Counted from the first letter of the stretch, positions 8,694 to 18,301 are shown. The stretch: DNA of 64,000 nt from Vibrio sp. (GCA_028131545.1 JAOICL010000006.1:49004-113003), one strand, 5' to 3'. Program-made: numbers and translations. Notes: generated by a model from the letters alone, not told the origin.

Positions 8694-11273
8694 ATGAATA
8701 CCAAGATAAATCCAATATTTTCCTGTTTTACACTGATTTCAACATTACTTCTTACTGCTTGTGATAATAATAGTGGGGCATTATCGAACACAGAAGAAGA
8801 GCAGCGAACTCAACAAAATGACGGCATGGTCAGTACCAATGAAGACAAAGATGAAGGCCGAGATATCATCACTCCACCGCAAGACTCTCCTGTCGACGAG
8901 TCTTCAGATGAACCGATTAATTCTGACAACGAAGAACCTAGCAGTGACAACCCTACGCTCGATGCACCTGAACTCGAGCCCGAACAGCCTATTGTCGCGC
9001 TTCCGAGTCACCCTATTGAGCCTGAAGAGCCCAACTTAGATTATCCTGTGCTCGATGCTCCTGAATCTAAACCTAGACCAGAACACCCTATTGTCGCGCT
9101 TCCGAGTCACCCAGAACTCCCCACGATCCCTGTGGTGGATTACCCTACTCTGGCTATTCCAGAGCACCCAATTGTATCTGGAGGAACAAAACAATTAACC
9201 GCTCTAAGTGGTTATTTGGTTAATGCTCAGGTCTATCAAGCACAGTGTGATGATGTCGACACATTACAAGACACGCATGTCACCACCTATAAACACGGTC
9301 AATTTACCGTACCTGATGATGCTACCAACCTGTGTTTACATGCAATATCAGGAAGAACCGTCGATACCGACAAGGGTGTAATTACTAGTGATTTTATATT
9401 GAAAAGCAACGAGCATTACTCGGTTATAAGCCCATTTACTAGCCTTGTCGTTGATGCCATGAATCATGGATTAACTCACCTTGATGCCCAGCATTACGTT
9501 GTCGATACCATCAAGCTAGATATACCTGAAGATGCCCTGTTTGGAGACTTTATTGCGCAAGCCCCAGAACAAATCGAAGTCACCAAACTGGCAGAGTACA
9601 TTACCACGATGTATTCACTGACACCGTTACCATTCAAAGCTCAAATGAGTGCCATCGAACTGATTTCTTCAGATTTACGTGGACGGCTTGATAATGGCTA
9701 CGATATCTCGTCTTATGAGGCCGAAGTGTCTTTCAGTAATAATACTCTCAGCGTATTACGCCAAACGGTAAACGATCTTGATTACCACTCATACATCACC
9801 GAATCCTCGCTGGGCGAGATCAGCATTCATAATGTGACCTATATTAACACCTCTGAAATTGAGGAGGAATTCATCAATATTGATCTTTATGGTCAACATA
9901 CGAGCGTAGTCGGCACGAAACTCTTAGATTCAGATAACAGTTATCATTTTGACTATACCAAGGTGGATGAATATGGGAAGACGACCACCGGCACCGAAAC
10001 CTTCATCGATAACCTTGATAATACGGTATTATCTCGTCGTTATAAGGTCGCAAACAATCGATATGTCTCTGAAACCATCACACAAGAGCAATCAATCTAT
10101 ACTAATGGGTACCAAATCACCACGACGGATCTGACTGTGCCAGATTATGGCCGAGCCCTCACAACCGAGACGATAGAAAGTGGTGCCGGCACCATTCGTA
10201 AAACCATTACCCCTGCTGGCGGTGAAGCTGAATTACATGTCATGGATACTCGAAACAACATCGATACAATCAGCTATGGTACATACCCTAATACTCGTAC
10301 GGCGATATGGACAGAGTACACCGCTCGCCAAAATCAATTTATCGAGGTCGCTAAATCTCTTCCATCCACACTCGCGCCACATGGCCCAGCTCAAGCCTGT
10401 CGAATACCGAAAACAACCGATGACTCCTATTGTCAGCGCACCTTCATTCCTTATCTTTTCTTAAACAACGAAGTACTGTTTCATTGGGATAATGCATTGC
10501 CGGATTCGATTGCACAGGATGTCGAATATCCTTTCTCTTTCACCATCACATGGGATGAATCGCTATCGGATCTCTCAGCTATCGACGTTGACATCGATCG
10601 ACCAGCGCATTTCATTTTAAGTCAGTTGGATAAATCTTGTTCTCGTGGGCAATGTCGCTTTTCTTCTACCTTGATTGCCACCGAGGATGCGGGAGGATAT
10701 ATACGAATTCAAGCGCTTGATGAACTGTCAACCTTGCTCACCACACAAAAAAATAAAGTCGATGTATTCTATCAATATCCAACTGAAAACATCGTTTTTG
10801 ACGATATCAATCAAACCGTTGTCGGTAACGGATACAGCGCCCGATATATTTCATTCATTAATAAACCAATAGACAAAATGGGGTTTGGATTCATTATTGA
10901 TGACACCTATTCGACTTTACTTAACCCTATAAGTAACTACCCCACTAACATTATCAGTGGTGCCAATGGCAGCACGACCTTAATGCTTACTTTATCCGAT
11001 GCGAATGGTGCGTTAGCAACTGATAATAATGGTACTCCTTTAATCATTGAGCTAAATGTCTCTTCTTCCAATTCATGTTATTGGAAAATTATGAATAGCT
11101 ACGCTTCGTGTTATGGACATCACGGAAAAAAATTACGATACACCATTTCGTCAGCGCAATGGGCCGAAATACCATCAGGGGATTACCAGGCCAACCTTGT
11201 CTTCAGCCTAGAAGACCTTTATGGATCGACTATAGGAAACGTCAATACCGCTTTGACTCTCTTAAAACAATGA
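8694..11273 (+). CDS. Large lipoprotein of unknown function
   Basis: An 859-residue protein with a lipobox (LLLTAC, Cys23). Residues about 30-165 are a low-complexity acidic and Pro-rich linker in which PIVALPSHP and LDYPxLDAPE are repeated, the kind of spacer that lifts a domain off the membrane. From residue about 168, a segment beginning LSGYLVNAQVYQ and ending YSVISPFTSLVVD resembles the carboxypeptidase-regulatory-like or stalk modules of Vibrio surface lipoproteins. The remaining 550 residues contain beta-rich stretches and Cys pairs but no family I recognise. It stands alone between the BCCT gene and the hydrolase at 11386. No catalytic motif is visible; a surface structural role is a guess. 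Confidence 0.8.
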   Translation: MNTKINPIFSCFTLISTLLLTACDNNSGALSNTEEEQRTQQNDGMVSTNEDKDEGRDIITPPQDSPVDESSDEPINSDNEEPSSDNPTLDAPELEPEQPIVALPSHPIEPEEPNLDYPVLDAPESKPRPEHPIVALPSHPELPTIPVVDYPTLAIPEHPIVSGGTKQLTALSGYLVNAQVYQAQCDDVDTLQDTHVTTYKHGQFTVPDDATNLCLHAISGRTVDTDKGVITSDFILKSNEHYSVISPFTSLVVDAMNHGLTHLDAQHYVVDTIKLDIPEDALFGDFIAQAPEQIEVTKLAEYITTMYSLTPLPFKAQMSAIELISSDLRGRLDNGYDISSYEAEVSFSNNTLSVLRQTVNDLDYHSYITESSLGEISIHNVTYINTSEIEEEFINIDLYGQHTSVVGTKLLDSDNSYHFDYTKVDEYGKTTTGTETFIDNLDNTVLSRRYKVANNRYVSETITQEQSIYTNGYQITTTDLTVPDYGRALTTETIESGAGTIRKTITPAGGEAELHVMDTRNNIDTISYGTYPNTRTAIWTEYTARQNQFIEVAKSLPSTLAPHGPAQACRIPKTTDDSYCQRTFIPYLFLNNEVLFHWDNALPDSIAQDVEYPFSFTITWDESLSDLSAIDVDIDRPAHFILSQLDKSCSRGQCRFSSTLIATEDAGGYIRIQALDELSTLLTTQKNKVDVFYQYPTENIVFDDINQTVVGNGYSARYISFINKPIDKMGFGFIIDDTYSTLLNPISNYPTNIISGANGSTTLMLTLSDANGALATDNNGTPLIIELNVSSSNSCYWKIMNSYASCYGHHGKKLRYTISSAQWAEIPSGDYQANLVFSLEDLYGSTIGNVNTALTLLKQ

Positions 11274-11385
11274 TGTTAAAACAGCATTAATCAGAGATAA
11301 AATCACAAAACTTCCTACTTCATCACAGGAAAATAACGAGATTTATCTTACAGTGATAGAGTTTATTAAATTAACGAAGACTATT

Positions 11386-12315
11386 ATGGCAAAACAAGAT
11401 TCAGAAATGGTGGTGCACAGCACCAGCGAAAAGAAGTTTGATATCCCACAGGAAGCCTTTGACTGGTATGATGAATACGCTCATGGTGATATAAATCGTC
11501 GTGAGTTTCTCTCTCGTTTAGGCAGTTTAGCCGTTGTCGGATTAACCATGACAACCGTCGCTTCAGCCCTAACACCTAATTATGCTTTAGCTGAACAAAT
11601 CTCTTTTAACGATCCAGAGATCACGGCAAGCTACAAAACTTTTTCCTCTCCAGAAGGAAATGGCGAGGGTAGAGGTTACCTTGTTACGCCAAAGGAAACA
11701 GAAGGAAAACGCTTCCCTGTTGTCTTAGTTATCCATGAAAATCGTGGCTTAAACCCCTATATCAAAGATGTCGCTAGACGTCTCGCTAAAGCGGGATTCA
11801 TCGCTTTTGCACCTGACATATTACATACTCTCGGCGGCTACCCTGGTAATGATGATGAAGGCCGAGCTATGCAAAAAAGTATGGATAAGGTAAAAATGGA
11901 GCAAGACTTCATTAAAGCCGCTGAGTTTTTAAAATACCATCCACTCAGTAATGGCAAATTAGGTGCTGTTGGCTTTTGTTATGGCGGATACATTGTCAAT
12001 ATGCTGGCTGCTAAAATGGGCTCAGCATTAACCGCAGGCGTGCCGTTTTATGGTACACCGGCTGCTCAAGAACTTCGTAAAGACATTAAAGCGCCATTAT
12101 TAATCCATTTTGCAGAACAAGATAAACGTGTTAATGCCACTTGGTTTGAATACGAGAACGACCTAAAAGCCATTGATGCAAGTTATACTGCTCATGTTTA
12201 CCCTGGGGTGCAACATGGCTTCCATAATGACTCTACTGGACGTTATAACGAAGAAGCCGCCAATCTAGCTTGGGATAGAACTGTTGATTTCTTTCAGTCT
12301 TATCTAACGGAATAA
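11386..12315 (+). CDS. Dienelactone hydrolase family protein with Tat-type signal
   Basis: An alpha/beta hydrolase with the dienelactone hydrolase triad: Cys in GAVGFCYGGYIV (near residue 197), Asp in HFAEQDKRV and His in GVQHGFHND. About 40 residues from the start, NRREFLSRLGSLAVVGLTM is a twin-arginine signal followed by a hydrophobic stretch and ALAE, so export folded by Tat is likely. It resembles YghX-type carboxymethylenebutenolidase-like proteins. Start: the open frame extends to a GTG at 11353, but the ATG at 11386 (MAKQDSEM) fits related proteins better. The physiological substrate is unknown. Confidence 0.88.
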   Translation: MAKQDSEMVVHSTSEKKFDIPQEAFDWYDEYAHGDINRREFLSRLGSLAVVGLTMTTVASALTPNYALAEQISFNDPEITASYKTFSSPEGNGEGRGYLVTPKETEGKRFPVVLVIHENRGLNPYIKDVARRLAKAGFIAFAPDILHTLGGYPGNDDEGRAMQKSMDKVKMEQDFIKAAEFLKYHPLSNGKLGAVGFCYGGYIVNMLAAKMGSALTAGVPFYGTPAAQELRKDIKAPLLIHFAEQDKRVNATWFEYENDLKAIDASYTAHVYPGVQHGFHNDSTGRYNEEAANLAWDRTVDFFQSYLTE

Positions 12316-12336
12316 GCTAATCAATCACTGTCCAAT

Positions 12337-12364
12337 TCTCTCTGCTCTTTGAATTAGACAGTAT
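12337..12364. terminator. Possible bidirectional terminator between convergent genes
   Basis: ACTGTCCAATTC and GAATTAGACAGT form an imperfect stem with an 11-base loop in the short gap between the convergent hydrolase and TatD-like genes. It overlaps the TatD-like stop codon and has no clear T-run. Confidence 0.35.
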
Positions 12365-13112
12365 GAGTGGGTAAGTTTAATGTCTTGATATTGTATTGAA
12401 CTTGCTCCCTCAATTCAGATAATGACACCCCTTTTATTTCTGATACCTTTTGGTATACATCCATTAAATGACGTGGCATCCCCTGCTCACCGCTAAACCA
12501 GTGATAACCCGATGGATTATCGGTTTCAATTAATAGCCGACTTAAAGGAATGGCCTCAGCAACGGCTTGAGGCTCTGATTGGAATAGCACATCGACACTG
12601 ATCGTAAAATAAGTACCCGCTTCAATAAAGTCCGAAATTAGCGCCAATGGCCCAGAATACCAGTGAATAATATTTTTCACAGGAAAACGAGCCAGTGCCT
12701 CTAACACTTCCTTTTCAGCTCCTTTCGTATGCATCACCACCACTTTATTGTGACGATGAGCAAAGGATAAACAATATTCAAATACTTTATTTTGCTGATT
12801 AAGCGCCTCTGAGCTGGTATCTTCAACCCAACAATAGTCCAACCCAATTTCGGCAATAAAAGGCGTTTCTTCTAAGTAAGTATCTAGCTCTTCTAGGCAC
12901 TGTGGTGCTTTATTCGCACACCAAGGATGAATACCAAAAGTAGGAATAATATACGCAGAACGCTGGGCAATTTCTTTTGTTTTATCGTAACTCGCAATGC
13001 TCATACTCGCGGCATAAGTGGTTATTTGATGACGCTCTATTTCCGCTATGACTGATTCTAATTCTTCTTCAGTGTAATGATCTAAATGGGTATGTGATTC
13101 AATATATTGCAT
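12354..13112 (-). CDS. TatD-like metal-dependent hydrolase
   Basis: A 252-residue TIM-barrel amidohydrolase-type protein. It starts MQYIESHTHLDHY with the metal-binding HxH, has FIAEIGLDYCW carrying the bridging Glu, VVVMHTKGA with a metal-ligand His, and LIETDNPSG with the catalytic Asp. Length matches TatD/YcfH deoxyribonucleases. It is divergent from the overlooked small gene at 13237. Members of this family are 3'-5' DNases or related phosphodiesterases acting in the cytoplasm; the substrate of this divergent member is not known. Confidence 0.85.
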   Translation of the reverse strand: MQYIESHTHLDHYTEEELESVIAEIERHQITTYAASMSIASYDKTKEIAQRSAYIIPTFGIHPWCANKAPQCLEELDTYLEETPFIAEIGLDYCWVEDTSSEALNQQNKVFEYCLSFAHRHNKVVVMHTKGAEKEVLEALARFPVKNIIHWYSGPLALISDFIEAGTYFTISVDVLFQSEPQAVAEAIPLSRLLIETDNPSGYHWFSGEQGMPRHLMDVYQKVSEIKGVSLSELREQVQYNIKTLNLPTHTV

Positions 13113-13236
13113 TATGTTTACGTCTGTTGTTCTGAAAATCTAAATTTCAACGAGAGAAATTGTTCTCTTCCTGTTCAATCCCTGTACAATGATGATTCCC
13201 TACCAACATGGACATCACCAACATACGGAGCACTCA

Positions 13237-13368
13237 ATGGGTACGACGATTATCGGATTATTTATTCTTGCGGTTTTAGCTTACTTTATTAAGAAGAAAA
13301 CCAATCATTCATTATTTTATTGGATCACAAAGCTCTATGGGAAAGAAAGCTGTTCAGGTAAAAAGTAA
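13237..13368 (+). CDS. Small single-span membrane protein (43 residues)
   Basis: A short frame, ATG at 13237 to TAA at 13366-13368. The product starts MGTTIIGLFILAVLAYFI, one clear transmembrane helix, followed by a basic tail (KKKTNHS...) and a final CSGKK. GGAG sits 7 bases before the ATG, a good ribosome binding site. The positive tail after the helix predicts N-out, C-in topology. No family recognised. Confidence 0.6.
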   Translation: MGTTIIGLFILAVLAYFIKKKTNHSLFYWITKLYGKESCSGKK

Positions 13369-13418
13369 CGACCTCTTTTACTATTGGCCCTCTTTCTAAA
13401 GACACTCTCTATCATTCG

Positions 13419-13844
13419 TTAATGACTGATGATTTGATACTCCCAGCTCACCTGCGTACCTGAACGAGCTAACATAATGGAAACAGGGCAATGCTTTTCA
13501 AAAGTCAGTGCCAATGCTTTATCAAGTGCTTTACCTGTTAAGTTTGATCCTTTACATATAAAGGTGAAATGAATATGGGTGTAAACTTTAGGCTCTGTTT
13601 CAGCTTGCTCAGCTTCTACTTGTATCTCTAGAAAAGAAAGCGGCTTTCGCTGTTTTTTCATCACAAGAGTAACATCCACTCCGGCACAACTTGCCGCGGC
13701 ACTCAATACCATCTCCATGGGCGTCTGCGTACTCTCATTACCACCAAAAACAGCCGGGGCATCAGCAATGAGGCTGTGCCCTGAATCTGATGTTGTAACA
13801 AAACTTTGATTATATACCCAGCGTGTTGTTGATCCTTTTTTCAT
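13419..13844 (-). CDS. OsmC family protein
   Basis: A 141-residue protein with the OsmC/Ohr fold signatures: GGNESTQTPMEMVLSAAASCAGVDVTLVM containing the first conserved Cys, and EKHCPVSIMLARSG with the second. The family includes thiol peroxidases for organic hydroperoxides and the YhfA-type subgroup, which this resembles in length and in its 'GGxxxxPxPxE' segment. AAGGA lies 6 bases before the ATG. It stands alone between the small membrane protein and the lactate permease gene. The peroxide-detoxifying role is inferred from the paired Cys. Confidence 0.88.
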   Translation of the reverse strand: MKKGSTTRWVYNQSFVTTSDSGHSLIADAPAVFGGNESTQTPMEMVLSAAASCAGVDVTLVMKKQRKPLSFLEIQVEAEQAETEPKVYTHIHFTFICKGSNLTGKALDKALALTFEKHCPVSIMLARSGTQVSWEYQIISH

Positions 13845-13940
13845 AACACATCCTTACTGTTCGCTCGTTAATACAAGGTATCCATATCATCTTACCTCGG
13901 ATATATAAGAGAAACAAAGCCATGATCTATAGACAGTGAC

Positions 13941-14015
13941 ACCATGCCGAACTTACCCATAAAGAACGAAACCATACCAAGCTAAACTATACCGAGCTAA
14001 ACCATAAAGAACGCT
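13941..14015. repeat. Degenerate 15-bp direct repeat, five copies
   Basis: Units in register: ACCATGCCGAACTTA, CCCATAAAGAACGAA, ACCATACCAAGCTAA, ACTATACCGAGCTAA, ACCATAAAGAACGCT, starting at 13941. The fourth unit contains the stop codon of the lactate permease gene and the fifth lies in its last codons. See findings. Confidence 0.6.
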
Positions 14016-15676
14016 ATTGTTCCTGCTACGAGAGCGTAAGCTAAGGCAACAGGTAAGGTCTTACGAATGATCTCTGACTCTTTACCGGCCATTCCAACGA
14101 CCGTTGCAGCAGCGACGACATTCATAACACACATCATGTTACCGGCATTAGCACCAATCCCTTGAAGCGCGAGCACCACGGTAGGATCAAGCCCTGCACT
14201 GTTTGCAACCGAGAACTGCAACCCGGAAAACATCATATTAGAGAAGGTTGCTGAACCTGATAAGAACGAACCAAAAATACCAACAATCGGTGCTGCCCAC
14301 GTCCAAACTGAACTGAGTGAACCCGCTAATAATTCCGCTAACGCCTGAGGCATTGCCGGTAAACCAGCCGTATTCGTCCCTGAGTTAAGGAATATTTTCA
14401 CCATAGGAACTGACGCCCCTAATGAGATAACGGTAGGTAAGAGAGCCGTGCATGAGTCACCAAAAGCCCCCGCAAATTTACCTGGTTTAATTTTAAAAAG
14501 AACAAACGCTAATAGGCAAACAAAAATAAAGAAAGCACCTGGCGCATATAACGTCGAAAACCCACTACTTAGCTCTGTTCCCAATAGCCCAGACCAACTG
14601 AGATTAAATGACAGTAAGAATTCTTTTATTGGTGTAACGACTCGTGAAATCACCAGCAACACAGCCATAACAAGGTAAGGTGTCCATGCCGCTATCGTTG
14701 AAGGTTGAGAAACCAATGTGTCCGACGTTGATTCGATGTCGACTGAAGATTGATTCGCATCATGACTCGTCTCTTCTTCCGTTTTAGGGAAATCATGCCA
14801 AGGGGTTTCCGGTAATAAAAAGCCCTTTTTAGCCGCTGGAATAACAATACTCATACCAATGAGAGCACCAATCACCGATGGGAATTCAGGCCCCGCAATA
14901 ATATTAATAAAGAAGGCAGGAATCATAAACGCCAACCCTGAAAACAGAGCAAACTTCCATATAACGAGTCCTTCTTTAAACGATTGATTTCGACCAAAGA
15001 ACCCTGTCAGTACACAGACCATCACTAAAGGAATTAAAGAACCGGTTACCATATCAATCAACGTAATATTCATTGCAATTTGCTGTGCAAAATCAACAAA
15101 TGTTGCTCCTTCACCCAGTGCAGCAATTTGTTCAGCAGCTATCGATTGTCCGCCAGATTCTAGCCCCTTTTCCATGCCAAATAATACCGGTAACCCAATA
15201 GCACCGAAGGAAACAGACGCAGAGTCAGCTATCAATGCAACGACTGCCGCCGCTAATGCTGGCACACCTAATAACATCAGTAAGGGCGCACCAATAGCAG
15301 CTGGGGTACCAAATCCAGCCGAGCCTTCAATGAATGAACCAAACAACCAACAGACAATAATCACCTGTACTCGCGCATCTGGGCTGATGGTCATAAAGCC
15401 AGCTCGAATGGTGTCCATTGCGCCCGATACCGATAGTGTTTTTAAAAGGAAAATGGCGCCAAAGATAATGGTTAATGGTGTTATTGCATCCAGCAACCCT
15501 TGTACGATAGAAGCAGAAAGCACCGTGGTATCCATATCCCAGATCACGATCGCCGCTAACGCTGTTAATACCGCAGAAATGGGCATCGCTTTCGATGCCG
15601 GCATATTTAAAAAGACCAGAAAAATAAGGACTGAAAAGACGGGAGTAAGGGTGGCTAATATTTGTATGAGAGTCAC
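13997..15676 (-). CDS. lldP: L-lactate permease
   Basis: A 559-residue inner-membrane carrier of the LctP/LldP family, with about 13 hydrophobic segments. It has the conserved IFGSFLSGSATFSNMMFSGL segment near residues 465-485 and SFIEGSAGFGTPAAIG near 115-130, both diagnostic. It imports lactate with protons. The start is GTG (15676), with AGGA 8 bases upstream. It is followed toward the left by a short repeat array and the OsmC gene. The likely partner enzyme, a D-lactate dehydrogenase, is about 2.6 kb to the right, on the other side of malM and lamB. Confidence 0.95.
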   Translation of the reverse strand: MTLIQILATLTPVFSVLIFLVFLNMPASKAMPISAVLTALAAIVIWDMDTTVLSASIVQGLLDAITPLTIIFGAIFLLKTLSVSGAMDTIRAGFMTISPDARVQVIIVCWLFGSFIEGSAGFGTPAAIGAPLLMLLGVPALAAAVVALIADSASVSFGAIGLPVLFGMEKGLESGGQSIAAEQIAALGEGATFVDFAQQIAMNITLIDMVTGSLIPLVMVCVLTGFFGRNQSFKEGLVIWKFALFSGLAFMIPAFFINIIAGPEFPSVIGALIGMSIVIPAAKKGFLLPETPWHDFPKTEEETSHDANQSSVDIESTSDTLVSQPSTIAAWTPYLVMAVLLVISRVVTPIKEFLLSFNLSWSGLLGTELSSGFSTLYAPGAFFIFVCLLAFVLFKIKPGKFAGAFGDSCTALLPTVISLGASVPMVKIFLNSGTNTAGLPAMPQALAELLAGSLSSVWTWAAPIVGIFGSFLSGSATFSNMMFSGLQFSVANSAGLDPTVVLALQGIGANAGNMMCVMNVVAAATVVGMAGKESEIIRKTLPVALAYALVAGTIAFFMV

Positions 15677-15804
15677 AATGTGTATCCTAAACTTCTTAAC
15701 ATATATTAATAGGATATCAGGGAATACACATTGTGCTTTTGTTCTAGATCAAGTTGTCGTGCTAGAGATCATTATCTCTGTAAGAACCGTGTCAGGATAT
15801 CACC

Positions 15805-16692
15805 TTACTTTTTGTTTACCGCTTCAATAAACGCGGCTTCTGCACTTTCAATATTTAATGCTTTTGCTTCTTCTAACAACGCCAGCGCCTTGGAAATATC
15901 TCCTTCTTCTACCGCCTCTTTAATCGATTGATTGAAAAAAGCTTCGGTCTCAGGTTGCGCTTTCTTTGTCACGACTTGCTTTTGCATAAGAGAAGTTGAA
16001 TTGTTTTCTTCAATCGGTTTATCTAGTTGAACGATACCCGTAACGGAAACTTCGATACTTCCGACTTCGCTATTGGGTATATCAATATCCTTAGCTTCTG
16101 GTAGATAGTTACCACGTCCTTCCGCATCCAATCGTGCAGGATGAATAACGGGGGTCGAATGTTGCTGGGCTTCATCGGTAGTAAAAATAATCAGACGAAC
16201 GGTGTCTTCCAATTCTGGTGGGTAGAAGTCGGTTTCTAACACAAGGCGATTATCTAAATGAAGACGCGGTTTTCTATACTCAAAGCTCGTATCTTCATAA
16301 ACTTCATAAATTTCATCATCGGAGCCAACAATAATGGCAGAAGGAACAAAGACGGACTCTTTTATGTGACTCACGATAGATAAGCGTAATGGACCACGAT
16401 TGGCTGGTATATCAAAAACAACCACAGCGCTATCTATAGCGCCACTTTGTAACCGTTGGCTTTCTGGTGTGACTGAGACCATAACATCACTTGGTATCAC
16501 CAGTTCATAGCTGGTCAGTTCACTAAAACTCACCGCGGTTGCCTCAAGGGTTTGTACGTTAACGGCTTCTTGTTGGGAAGTGAGTTTATCATTCTTTTGC
16601 GAGTCGGTATTGGAGGTTGTTTGGCAGCCAGAGAGTGAAACAACACCCAATAATAGTGATAAGGTAAGCGGTGACAATAGACGAGTGTTCAT
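15805..16692 (-). CDS. malM: Maltose operon periplasmic protein MalM (lipoprotein form)
   Basis: A 295-residue protein with a lipobox (LSGC, Cys23), so here it is a lipoprotein rather than a soluble periplasmic protein. The central segment, FDIPANRGPLRLSIVSHI followed by VFVPSAIIVGSDDEIYEVY and RLIIFTTDEAQQ, matches the MalM family. Residues about 230-295 are an alpha-helical extension rich in Glu and Ala. It lies 3' of lamB on the same strand across a hairpin, as in the enterobacterial malK-lamB-malM order, but malK is absent. Its exact function is not established in any organism. Confidence 0.88.
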   Translation of the reverse strand: MNTRLLSPLTLSLLLGVVSLSGCQTTSNTDSQKNDKLTSQQEAVNVQTLEATAVSFSELTSYELVIPSDVMVSVTPESQRLQSGAIDSAVVVFDIPANRGPLRLSIVSHIKESVFVPSAIIVGSDDEIYEVYEDTSFEYRKPRLHLDNRLVLETDFYPPELEDTVRLIIFTTDEAQQHSTPVIHPARLDAEGRGNYLPEAKDIDIPNSEVGSIEVSVTGIVQLDKPIEENNSTSLMQKQVVTKKAQPETEAFFNQSIKEAVEEGDISKALALLEEAKALNIESAEAAFIEAVNKK

Positions 16693-16765
16693 AGTGTCTT
16701 CAATCCAAATTAAAGCGATGTTAAAAGTGTATAGATTATAGTGTAGTTAACTCGCCACTAAAATG

Positions 16766-16796
16766 AAAATAGCTGGACAGTGCCAGCTATTTTTCT
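16766..16796. terminator. Intercistronic hairpin between lamB and malM
   Basis: AAAATAGCTGG and CCAGCTATTTT (16766-16776 and 16783-16793) form a stem with a 6-base loop. On the minus strand no long T-run beyond the stem-derived one is present, so it may attenuate transcription into malM or protect the lamB mRNA 3' end. Confidence 0.6.
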
Positions 16797-16827
16797 TCAT
16801 GCATTTATCTAAATGATAAATTCGTGT

Positions 16828-18015
16828 TTACCACCAAGCTTCTGCCTGAATACCAACCACTAATTCCGTATCTTCACCAGAACCAAATGCATTGTCATTT
16901 TCGCTATCTACATGATATGTACCATAGACACGGATTTCAGGGCGAGACCAGAAGCTGTCACCCATTGCCCATGCTTGAGCAACGGTTGCTTTCATATTGC
17001 CAAAGTCAGACCCATCCGTTTCTTCACCAGCGGTATAACCTGCTTCAAAGATCGTACGCATCGTATCGTTCCATTTGTACATAGGGCGTGCAACCACAGA
17101 GATTTGATCTCGCTCAGCTCCTGATGCTCCAAGATCTTCACCCGTTAGGTAAGCAAGCTGGTGGCCCACTTCCCAGTTTTCACCAACACTTACAACACCC
17201 CAGTTCAATAGACGGTAACCAACTGCATCATTGTTTTCATCAGTTCCACGAGTGTAGTACGTACCTGAACCCCATAAATTAGCAGCTTGCACGCCGTAAC
17301 CTGCAGTACCGTATTGGAATACCGTTTGGTTAAAGCCATTTGAAAGACCTTGATGAAGAATGAAAGACGTTAACACGCCGTCATCAGCCGCTTCTGTTTC
17401 ATCTGTTACTTCTGTCGCAAAGTTATACGCAACAGCCACTTCTAAACTTGCATCAGCCCAAAGGCCGATGTTCGCTAGACGAGCATCAAAAATGTAACTA
17501 GAAGATTGTTCTGTTTCGCCATCACTTAATACTGCAACTGACAGTTTCTTATCGCCCATCACACTTAAGTTAGAGATACCACCACCTGTACCTGATGTAT
17601 TCAAGTAGTAGAAGTCAGTAATATGGATATCTTTACGTTGGTAATACGTTTTACCTGCCCACAGCTCAGCTTCCTTGTCTGAAGCAATCAAACCCTTTGC
17701 TTTTACAGCAAATTGAGCAACGTTAAAATCACCATCTTCCCAGCCATTAGAACCTGAATTACCCTGTGCAATCATCGATTCTAATTTCCAAGTTTGTTCG
17801 CCTGTTTGTAATTCTTCAGCTAAACCAAACTCATAGTAGTTGTCATCTTCATTGCCTAAACGACCAACTGCGTTCTTGTTAACAGCTTGATCGCCGTTAC
17901 CGCTCGCACTGATGCCCGTACCAGCACGGAAGTATCCATTAAAATCAACAGCAAATGCTGATCCTGCAGTAAGCGCTGCCGCAACCGCAGCAGAGATAAG
18001 AGTTAACTTTTTCAT
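16828..18015 (-). CDS. lamB: Maltoporin LamB
   Basis: Outer-membrane trimeric 18-strand porin for maltose and maltodextrins. Signal peptide MKKLTLISAAVAAALTAGSAFA, then VDFNGYFRAGTGISASG, the typical maltoporin N-terminus; it ends with ...AEAWW, a C-terminal aromatic as in outer-membrane barrels. Length 395 residues, slightly shorter than E. coli LamB. Start choice: two ATGs lie six bases apart (18021 and 18015); AAGGA abuts the first with no spacing but lies 6 bases from the second, so 18015 is preferred. The upstream region carries a palindrome with inverted GGATGA cores that may bind MalT. Confidence 0.95.
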   Translation of the reverse strand: MKKLTLISAAVAAALTAGSAFAVDFNGYFRAGTGISASGNGDQAVNKNAVGRLGNEDDNYYEFGLAEELQTGEQTWKLESMIAQGNSGSNGWEDGDFNVAQFAVKAKGLIASDKEAELWAGKTYYQRKDIHITDFYYLNTSGTGGGISNLSVMGDKKLSVAVLSDGETEQSSSYIFDARLANIGLWADASLEVAVAYNFATEVTDETEAADDGVLTSFILHQGLSNGFNQTVFQYGTAGYGVQAANLWGSGTYYTRGTDENNDAVGYRLLNWGVVSVGENWEVGHQLAYLTGEDLGASGAERDQISVVARPMYKWNDTMRTIFEAGYTAGEETDGSDFGNMKATVAQAWAMGDSFWSRPEIRVYGTYHVDSENDNAFGSGEDTELVVGIQAEAWW

Positions 18016-18111
18016 TTTCATTCCTTTGTCAGGGTGGCCCTGATGATATTATTTTTTTGGGTACAGTGGATTACACAAAATTGACATAAAAATGATAACT
18101 TCATGACAATA

Positions 18112-18125
18112 GGATGACGTCATCC
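18112..18125. promoter_or_regulatory. Palindrome GGATGACGTCATCC upstream of lamB, possible MalT site
   Basis: A perfect 14-bp palindrome made of two inverted GGATGA cores. The known MalT box core is GGA(T/G)GA. It lies about 100 bases upstream of the lamB start. A further GGAGGAG-type sequence is at 18166-18172. Assignment to MalT is inference; the flanking G residues of the full MalT consensus are not all present. Confidence 0.4.
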
Positions 18126-18301
18126 ACAACGGATAAAGTTTAGGGTGAAGTGAAAGGAGTAGAAAGGAGGAGAGCTCTATTGTTTGAGCGTGCGATCACA
18201 CAATAGAGGTGTAGTGTGGTACCCACTCGCATTTTAAGGACTTTCTTTTTAAGAATATCGACGTAGAATAGTATCAAGATCACATAACTAGGATGGTTAC
18301 T

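Noticed and set aside
18186..18205. CRP site upstream of lamB (GCGATCACACAA region)
   Set aside because: Only one half-site matches; the other half is at the wrong spacing.
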